Positions 58,328-64,000 of a DNA stretch of 64,000 nt are shown piece after piece; positions within the stretch are counted from its first letter, which is position 1, and each line of letters starts with the position of its first letter. Below the pieces are notes generated by a model, which saw only the letters and a list, made by a program, of their open reading frames with translations, did no database searches and had not been told where the DNA came from. Origin of the DNA: a virus; the IMG/VR virus record IMGVR_UViG_3300042540_001399, positions 226,888 to 290,887 of that record; one strand, 5' to 3'. A program made the translations under genes and the position numbers.

Positions 58328-59315
58328 CTTTTTTTAGAATTTGTACTAATTTGTTTATATTAATAGATTCTTTTTCAGCAATTTTTTTAATTGATTGTAA
58401 ATTCCTTTTTATAATTTTAAAAACAATATTTTCTGAATTAGTATCTTCTTTTTCTTTTTTTACAATATCATCATTATTTGTTTTTTTATTCAATAGAATT
58501 TCATCAATTATAGTATCAATTTTTTCTTTTTCTAATTCAGATAATCTCCTTTTTGTAAAACAGTTTTTACATTTACCTTGTCTTTTTTCTTGTTTTAACT
58601 GTCTATCTAACTTTTTATCAAACCCCAATCTCTTCAATCTTATATCCCGATCTATTGGGTCTTCTACATCCAATTTATTTTTTAATATTTTATTTGCCTG
58701 ATTGTAAGTTTTTGCATTTTTAGTTTCTTGAAAACCAAAAGATTCCGATTGATCCACTTCATCGATAGTTGGTTTGTCTTCTTCAGACTCACCGTAATAA
58801 ACCCTAATAAATGGAAATTGACTTACCCTTGACATTCTTGCGGTTTGGTCCATAGTTTTTCTTGGATGATGACTCAATTTAAGTAACGGTACATTCGATC
58901 CTATAGGGGACCCATCATCTGTTACTAATTCATCTATTTCAGTTTTGGATTGTTTTTCGGTTTCTTTTTTATATTTTTCAGGAATTTTACTATTCAATTT
59001 AATTCCGAGTTTTTCACTTAATTTCAAAATAAATGGAGTTGCGATACTTGAACCTGGAACTAATTGGAATACAATCAAAGGAATTAATTTTAAAATATCA
59101 GAAGACTGATCTTTGATAAATTTTTTTTCATCATCCTTCAAATCAAAATCTTTTTTCTTTAGATAGTCCTTAGTTGCGGATATTAATATTTTCACAAGTA
59201 ATCTTGTTTCTTTCATTTCACTGATTGCGGAATCTTTGTATTTTTTGAGCGTACTAATAACTGAACCCGTGTTTTTTGGTTTGTCTTCATTTAGTAAATT
59301 ATTTGAATATGACAT
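58320..59315 (-). CDS. LETM1-like domain protein, 331 aa
   Basis: Residues 20-120 follow the LETM1 ribosome-binding-like domain: LKKYKDSAISEMKETRLLVK, KDYLKKKDFDLKDDEKKFIK, and SDILKLIPLIVFQLVPGSSI, then LKLSEKLGIKL. The remainder is disordered and then helical, with a C-x-x-C near residue 250 (KCKNCFTKRR) and a Lys-rich C-terminus. Cellular LETM1 is a mitochondrial inner-membrane protein that also contacts ribosomes. Phage relatives are of unknown role. Opened by a late-type promoter. Confidence 0.7.
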   Translation of the reverse strand: MSYSNNLLNEDKPKNTGSVISTLKKYKDSAISEMKETRLLVKILISATKDYLKKKDFDLKDDEKKFIKDQSSDILKLIPLIVFQLVPGSSIATPFILKLSEKLGIKLNSKIPEKYKKETEKQSKTEIDELVTDDGSPIGSNVPLLKLSHHPRKTMDQTARMSRVSQFPFIRVYYGESEEDKPTIDEVDQSESFGFQETKNAKTYNQANKILKNKLDVEDPIDRDIRLKRLGFDKKLDRQLKQEKRQGKCKNCFTKRRLSELEKEKIDTIIDEILLNKKTNNDDIVKKEKEDTNSENIVFKIIKRNLQSIKKIAEKESININKLVQILKKGE

Positions 59316-59328
59316 AAACAGTTTTTTA

Positions 59329-59336
59329 TATAAATA
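59329..59336 (-). promoter_or_regulatory. TATTTATA late-type element, minus strand
   Basis: Lies 13 nt upstream of the LETM1-like start at 59315 and 13 nt from the plus-strand element at 59350, forming a divergent pair. Confidence 0.5.
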
Positions 59337-59349
59337 CTTTGATCTGTTG

Positions 59350-59356
59350 TATTTAT
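59350..59356 (+). promoter_or_regulatory. TATTTAT late-type element
   Basis: The core ends 12 nt before ATG 59369. Confidence 0.5.
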
Positions 59357-59368
59357 TAAATAAAAAGA

Positions 59369-62245
59369 ATGGCAGAGCAAAATATTAATCAATATGTGTT
59401 TCAAAAGTACAAAATCAATACTGTTTATGATTCTATGGACATGTCATTGGCTTCAGATGAAAGAAACTATAATGAAGAAGTAATATTTTCACCATACCTA
59501 ATTGCTGAAACTTATGGTAATAAATTACCAATAAACATAGATATCAATAACCCTTTAACATCTCAATGGCTCACATTAACTTATAAAAATTTTAATCCTA
59601 ACAACGTTTTTGTTTCACAAAACTATTACAATCCAGAAAATAAAGATTTAGGGTGTTTTTCATCAAGCACATTGTGTGATGTGGGTCTTACAGGTATTGA
59701 TAATGGTCTTGTTAATAAAATGACAGGTGAAACCTTAAATTATACGGAAGGCTTATATGACGACTATTTAAAATTTAATAGGTTGTATTTCGATAGAAGA
59801 ATGAAAATGTTTCAAGTAACAGGATACACAGAATCATATAATCGATTTTCAGGCATACCAAAAAATACACTCTATGAGATTGTAAGCAAAGAAAACATAC
59901 AATATGGTAAATATCACGAATTGTATGGTGGATTTTATCAAGGATTTTATAAGTTATTTGGATTTGATTATGAAGTTTTACCCGAAAGAATGTCTAAAGG
60001 TTGGTCGGTTGAAATGTTATTGAAACCTAGATTTGTTAATGAATATAACCCACTACCCTCAGAAACAACTTTAAATCAAATTTACCCACAAAATAAAAAC
60101 ACATTTTTTTATTTTGGTACAAGGGCTGAAAACAAGTTTTATCACCACGCGGATGGACACCCAAGTTGTTTGACTGGTTATACAAGAGTTACAGAAAAAC
60201 TTAGTGGTTGTCCATCGACATGTTCTTGTTGTGATAAAACAATAACAAACAGTCGATGTATATATGTTTATCCACCAAGGTCTTTGAATGATAAGCACGA
60301 CCCACATATAAATTACGGTTGTGACAAATGTAAAGGTGACAGAAAAATATCCGTAAGTTGTGGTTGTGGTTGTGAAGAAAAACCGTGTCAAATATGTGGT
60401 TGGGAATGTCAAACACACAAATGTGAAACAGTAATTTTACCAACACCAACTCCGACACCAACCCCAACACCTACTCCTGTATGTGAAATACCAACACCAA
60501 TATGTACACCAAGTTGTACAAAATGTGATAGTTGTGATGAATGTACAACATGTGAAACAACGGGTTTTACATCTATTGAGTACACTTGTGAAACAGATCC
60601 ACTTTTTGATGTTATGTCAAATAACATAGCTTTCAAATTGTGTGGCGATGTAAAAAACCCACAGATAGGGGTAAAAGTTTTAAGATTTACGGGTGGTTGT
60701 GAAACAACAGGAACATGTGTTACAGGTCAAACTTATATGACTGGTTATACAATAGAAGAATTTTGTACGCCACCTATATACCCATATTGTGAAATTGTAA
60801 ATCCTGATTTTCTTAATTATGAGCATTGGTTTTTAGTAAATGTAGTATGGGAAAGATATTCTTGGTATGACTTTTGCGATCTCAAATTTTTTGGTGGTTT
60901 AGGGGATATTACAAAATTTGAATATTTGGAATCTTTGGCTAATAATGCGGTTGAACTTATTCGTCCGCCATTGACTCATAATGATAAAAATGGTGACACT
61001 ATAGAATTAGTTAATTTGAACAAGACTTGGTTGGATGATAAAAAATATAGACTTGGTAGACTAAAAATTTATGTTAACGGAAAAAAAATATATACAAAAG
61101 AAAACTTTGAAGAAGTAATACCAAGAGGATTATTTACGGACAAAGAAAAACAAATAGGAGTTCCATTCAACATTTCATGGGGTGGTGGTACTCAGGGATT
61201 ACATGAAAACTTAACGTTTTCATCTTGTTCGGCACTTACTTCAAATTATATTCAGGATCCGGAGTGTCTTCCTAATAATATTTTGAGTGGTACATCATTA
61301 TCATCTTTAACCACTAACATTCTATTGGAACAAAACTTTGGTGGGACATTTGAAGGTGCCATATCACAATTTAGAATGTATATTGAACCATTGACTTCAG
61401 ATGAAGTAAAACACAATTTTAATTTACTAAAGTATAAATTTAATCTTTTTGATCCGAATTGCCCTGATTGTGATACAACAAAATGTTTACCTAATGACTT
61501 AACTTATAACATAAATGACAACATACTTACCACTACAACAACTTTTATTCCTAACCCAACGACAATACCTTTTAAGCTAGGTAGGTATTACAAAATGGAT
61601 GGTCGTGACTTGAACTTTTTAATTAAAAATAATTTATCAAAAATAACATCTTTGATTGGGATTAAAACAAATCAAAATTTAAATAGCAAATATTGGGACG
61701 ACAATGGTTGGTGGGGGAATCAAGGGAACACACCTCAATGTGTTGGTTACTCTTGGGCTCATTGGTTAGAAGATGGACCTGTAAGTCAGTCAGGAATACC
61801 ACCAATTATAAAACCAAATGATATTTATATTAACGCACAAAAATTGGATCAATGGGTTGGTGAAAACTATGATGGTACATCAGTTAGGGGTGGGGTAAAA
61901 TATTTAAAAAAAATTGGTAAAGTACAATCTTATTTTTGGGCGTTTGACCTAAACACTTTGATTGACACAGTTTTTAAATATGGACCTGTTGTCGTAGGTA
62001 CTAATTGGTATTCTAACATGTTTTACCCAACTAAAACTGGTATGATTAAAGTTGGTGGTAAACTAGTTGGTGGTCATGCTTACGTTGTTAATGGTGTTGA
62101 TAAAAAAAATAAAACTTTTAGGATAAAAAATAGTTGGGGTAAGTCTTGGGGTAAAAATGGTAGTGCAACAATATCATTTGCCGATATGTCAAGACTAATA
62201 AAAGAAAACGGAGAAATTTGTTTGGCTATAGAAATAGGTAGTTAA
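59369..62245 (+). CDS. Large adhesin-like protein with C-terminal papain-like protease, 958 aa
   Basis: No signal peptide, so probably virion-borne. Residues about 1-260 are an Asn/Tyr-rich beta domain. Residues about 265-410 are Cys-rich (over 25 Cys in CxxC-like pairs) split by a Pro-Thr linker. Residues about 480-690 contain a LamG/concanavalin-like module (GGTFEGAISQFRMYIEPLTS). The last 170 residues are a C1 papain-like domain: C near 791 (PQCVGYSWAHWL), H near 903 (GGHAYVVNGVD) and N near 920 (IKNSWGKSWG). It may bind and degrade host surface proteins during adsorption. Confidence 0.85.
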   Translation: MAEQNINQYVFQKYKINTVYDSMDMSLASDERNYNEEVIFSPYLIAETYGNKLPINIDINNPLTSQWLTLTYKNFNPNNVFVSQNYYNPENKDLGCFSSSTLCDVGLTGIDNGLVNKMTGETLNYTEGLYDDYLKFNRLYFDRRMKMFQVTGYTESYNRFSGIPKNTLYEIVSKENIQYGKYHELYGGFYQGFYKLFGFDYEVLPERMSKGWSVEMLLKPRFVNEYNPLPSETTLNQIYPQNKNTFFYFGTRAENKFYHHADGHPSCLTGYTRVTEKLSGCPSTCSCCDKTITNSRCIYVYPPRSLNDKHDPHINYGCDKCKGDRKISVSCGCGCEEKPCQICGWECQTHKCETVILPTPTPTPTPTPTPVCEIPTPICTPSCTKCDSCDECTTCETTGFTSIEYTCETDPLFDVMSNNIAFKLCGDVKNPQIGVKVLRFTGGCETTGTCVTGQTYMTGYTIEEFCTPPIYPYCEIVNPDFLNYEHWFLVNVVWERYSWYDFCDLKFFGGLGDITKFEYLESLANNAVELIRPPLTHNDKNGDTIELVNLNKTWLDDKKYRLGRLKIYVNGKKIYTKENFEEVIPRGLFTDKEKQIGVPFNISWGGGTQGLHENLTFSSCSALTSNYIQDPECLPNNILSGTSLSSLTTNILLEQNFGGTFEGAISQFRMYIEPLTSDEVKHNFNLLKYKFNLFDPNCPDCDTTKCLPNDLTYNINDNILTTTTTFIPNPTTIPFKLGRYYKMDGRDLNFLIKNNLSKITSLIGIKTNQNLNSKYWDDNGWWGNQGNTPQCVGYSWAHWLEDGPVSQSGIPPIIKPNDIYINAQKLDQWVGENYDGTSVRGGVKYLKKIGKVQSYFWAFDLNTLIDTVFKYGPVVVGTNWYSNMFYPTKTGMIKVGGKLVGGHAYVVNGVDKKNKTFRIKNSWGKSWGKNGSATISFADMSRLIKENGEICLAIEIGS
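60441..60480 (+). repeat. Pro-Thr linker repeat
   Basis: (CCAACACC)-type repeat encoding T-P-T-P units within the 958-aa protein, joining two Cys-rich parts. Confidence 0.8.
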
Positions 62246-62246
62246 T

Positions 62247-63035
62247 ATGAGTTTGAGTATTACAATACAAAGTATTAATTTCAGTGGTGAAAACGCAAGT
62301 GTCTTGTTCCAACCTGACAACTTTAATGGTACAATAAATTTAGGTAACGTAGTTTTACCTTTTGAGTTTTATCCAAACCTTTTAGTACCACCAAGAGAAA
62401 TTTATGGAACATATACAATTTTAACACAAAATGGTACTTGTCCTAACATTTTGAATGTTCCAAGACCAACTCAGACACCGACACCTACAATAACACCAAC
62501 AAGAACGCCTACGCCTACACCGACGGCAACGCCTACTCCTACACCAACAAACGATCCATGTCCTACTAAAACACCAACACCTACACCAACTAAGAGCCCT
62601 AATCCTACCGTTACACCAACTAAAACACCTACACCAACACCAACATCTAGTCCTTGTAAAACTCCAACTCCTACACCGACACCGACTAAAACACCGATGC
62701 CGGCACTTCCAGGAATTTATTATGGTAAATTTACAGGTACTACTATCACAAGCGGAGACATAGGTTCGTTAACGTTTGTACAAACAAATAATCCTACAAA
62801 TACATATGTAAGTTTCGGTCTTGGTACTGCTTATGGATACATTTTAATACCGACCACATTATCTCAACCTTCAGAGTTTAGAGATAGTAATAGTGGTTGT
62901 ACAGGTAATAATATTCCAATGAATAATATAGGTACCGTGATAATTATAGATATAAATGGTTTTGCAATAAATTACAACATATATAGAACATTCTTCAGCT
63001 TCTTTGGAAATGCCGACTGTTGGATGTGTTCTTAA
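62247..63035 (+). CDS. Virion protein with long Pro-Thr stalk, 262 aa
   Basis: One base after the 958-aa gene. An N-terminal beta domain (residues 1-70, SITIQSINFSGENASVLFQP) is joined to a C-terminal domain (about 155-262) by an 80-residue Pro/Thr stalk, interrupted by N-D-P-C-P and S-S-P-C-K links with single Cys. The C domain is Gly/Thr-rich with three Cys (TFFSFFGNADCWMCS). This head-stalk-tip plan suits a tail fibre or surface spike. Confidence 0.75.
   Translation: MSLSITIQSINFSGENASVLFQPDNFNGTINLGNVVLPFEFYPNLLVPPREIYGTYTILTQNGTCPNILNVPRPTQTPTPTITPTRTPTPTPTATPTPTPTNDPCPTKTPTPTPTKSPNPTVTPTKTPTPTPTSSPCKTPTPTPTPTKTPMPALPGIYYGKFTGTTITSGDIGSLTFVQTNNPTNTYVSFGLGTAYGYILIPTTLSQPSEFRDSNSGCTGNNIPMNNIGTVIIIDINGFAINYNIYRTFFSFFGNADCWMCS
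62460..62705 (+). repeat. Pro-Thr stalk repeat
   Basis: Irregular 6-bp repeats of ACACCN coding for T-P-T-P, with variable silent positions, spanning about 80 codons. Confidence 0.85.
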
Positions 63036-63050
63036 AATTTTTTATAAAAA

Positions 63051-64000
63051 ATGATGAGTTTTAAACTTTCTGGTGGCGTTGAAGTTCTTGGGTTTATATC
63101 TCCAACAGAACCCTCTGATGAATATCCAGTTATAGATCCTTTATATGGGATTGATGGATTTAGAAACGTAAACAATTTGTCAGATCTTGACACTATTCCT
63201 TTTTTAAGAAGAAGGGCAGGTATGGTCGCGGGTGTAAGTGGGGGAACTCAATACTATAAATTAAATCTTCCTCCTTGGAATTTTACTATATCAGATTGGA
63301 GCCCATTTTCAATTACAGGTGGAACCGGTACTTCTGGCACATCGGGATCAAGCGGGTCAAGTGGAACATCTGGAGCTCAAGGAACAAGTGGATCTGCCGG
63401 TACTAATGGAACTTCGGGTTCTGACGGATCTAGTGGCACCAACGGAACATCAGGAACTGATGGAACTAGTGGTTCTAACGGTACCGATGGAACTAGTGGT
63501 ACAAACGGAACAAACGGAACAAACGGTACAAGTGGAATATCGGGCGTAAACGGTACAAGTGGTACATCAGGAACTAATGGAACTAGTGGAACAAATGGTA
63601 CATCAGGAACTAATGGAACTAGTGGAACAAATGGTACATCAGGAACTAATGGAACAGATGGGACTTCAGGTAGTAACGGAACAAATGGTACATCAGGAAC
63701 TAATGGAACAAATGGAACATCAGGAACTAACGGTACTGATGGAACTTCAGGTACTAATGGAACTTCAGGTACTAATGGAACTTCAGGTACTAATGGAACA
63801 GATGGTACTAGCGGAACAAACGGAACAGATGGTACAAGCGGTACGAATGGAACTGACGGCACTAGCGGTACTAATGGTACTAATGGAACTTCAGGTACTA
63901 ATGGAACTTCAGGTACTAATGGAACAGATGGTACTAGCGGAACAAACGGAACAGATGGTACAAGCGGTACGAATGGAACTTCAGGAACAAATGGTACAGA
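63051..64000 (+). CDS. Gly-Thr-Ser repeat (collagen-like) fibre protein, 5' part
   Basis: Opens at ATG 63051 (a second ATG follows at 63054) and runs out of the window without a stop. Residues 1-90 are a folded N-terminal domain (SFKLSGGVEVLGFISPTEPS; YYKLNLPPWNFTISDW) likely for attachment to the particle. From about residue 92 the protein is a long run of G-T-S-G-T-N-G and G-T-D units. Gly every third residue suggests a collagen-like or beta-helical shaft of a tail fibre. The repeated part probably carries on past the edge. Confidence 0.85.
   Translation, partial: MMSFKLSGGVEVLGFISPTEPSDEYPVIDPLYGIDGFRNVNNLSDLDTIPFLRRRAGMVAGVSGGTQYYKLNLPPWNFTISDWSPFSITGGTGTSGTSGSSGSSGTSGAQGTSGSAGTNGTSGSDGSSGTNGTSGTDGTSGSNGTDGTSGTNGTNGTNGTSGISGVNGTSGTSGTNGTSGTNGTSGTNGTSGTNGTSGTNGTDGTSGSNGTNGTSGTNGTNGTSGTNGTDGTSGTNGTSGTNGTSGTNGTDGTSGTNGTDGTSGTNGTDGTSGTNGTNGTSGTNGTSGTNGTDGTSGTNGTDGTSGTNGTSGTNGT
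63325..64000 (+). repeat. 9-bp-based repeat encoding a fibre shaft
   Basis: Tandem units of GGNACNAGYGGNACNAAYGG type. Longer blocks recur almost exactly, e.g. a block with AATGGAACTTCAGGTACT near 63750 returns near 63880. The run extends past the window edge. Confidence 0.9.

Noticed and set aside
60441-62705. ACACC repeats as regulatory iterons or an origin
   Set aside because: They keep a coding frame for Pro-Thr linkers in two structural proteins.
63325-64000. CRISPR-like array
   Set aside because: The repeats are in frame, 9-bp based, without unique spacers, and encode a fibre shaft.
1-64000. Integrase, attachment site or prophage borders
   Set aside because: No recombinase gene, and no tRNA-linked repeat pair that I can see; the set of genes looks like a lytic T4-like phage.

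Overview
The window reads as part of the genome of a large, AT-rich, T4-like tailed phage (myovirus) infecting a Bacteroidota host, possibly an aquatic flavobacterium. The phage assignment rests on a contiguous morphogenesis block: large terminase, portal, prohead protease, acidic scaffold and major capsid protein on the + strand, then a baseplate-spike-like protein and a gp55-like late sigma factor on the - strand. The host assignment is inferred from five promoters of the Bacteroidota type (TTG, 19-20 bp, TAnnTTTG), start codons preceded by A/T-rich leaders without Shine-Dalgarno sequences, and a phage bS21 homologue of Bacteroidota character.

Layout. 1-1.3 kb: end of an upstream gene, four convincing tRNAs (Glu, Asp, Met or Ile2, Arg) and about 450 nt of unassigned structured RNA between them, including a tRNA-like element without a usable anticodon. 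1.3-2.8 kb: small unknown genes and an L,D-transpeptidase-like enzyme. 2.9-7.8 kb: a signalling cassette with two paralogous membrane histidine kinases, a receiver-only response regulator and two membrane or exported coiled-coil proteins. 7.8-12.5 kb: lysis and cell-wall genes (GH19 endolysin, holin candidate, further muralytic proteins). 12.5-13.55 kb: a roughly 990-nt non-coding structured RNA with its own host-type promoter and terminator, the best candidate in the window for an undescribed or GOLLD/ROOL-class system. 13.6-17.4 kb: accessory genes, a complete tmRNA (minus strand) and an M20/M42-type peptidase. 17.4-20.0 kb: a ClpC-like unfoldase lacking its N domain, divergent from a UVR-repeat (McsA-like) protein. 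20.1-36.8 kb: head genes, with a bS21 gene on the opposite strand. 36.8-44.4 kb (minus): virion and baseplate genes and the late sigma factor. 44.4-56.5 kb (minus): glycan genes (six or more glycosyltransferases, a NeuD-like acetyltransferase, a truncated DegT aminotransferase, GNAT, BKACE) interleaved with PhoH, dUTPase and a 3'-5' exonuclease. 56.6-59.3 kb (minus): small virion-type proteins, a WYL protein and a LETM1-like protein. 59.4-64 kb (plus): large adhesin-like proteins with Cys-rich, papain-like, Pro-Thr and Gly-Thr-Ser repeat regions, the last running off the window.

How the parts fit together (inference). Host-type promoters drive stand-alone accessory units: the giant RNA, the tmRNA, an exported protein, a peptidase and one Cys-cluster protein. 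More than twenty TATTTAT(A) elements, most just upstream of structural or lysis genes, form a second promoter class that matches a gp55-like sigma factor. Many proteins carry a short amphipathic terminal peptide ending in (I/L/V)-x-E, which suggests targeting to the prohead and trimming by the gp21-type protease. tRNAs, tmRNA, bS21, ClpC and the UVR protein suggest management of host translation and proteolysis.
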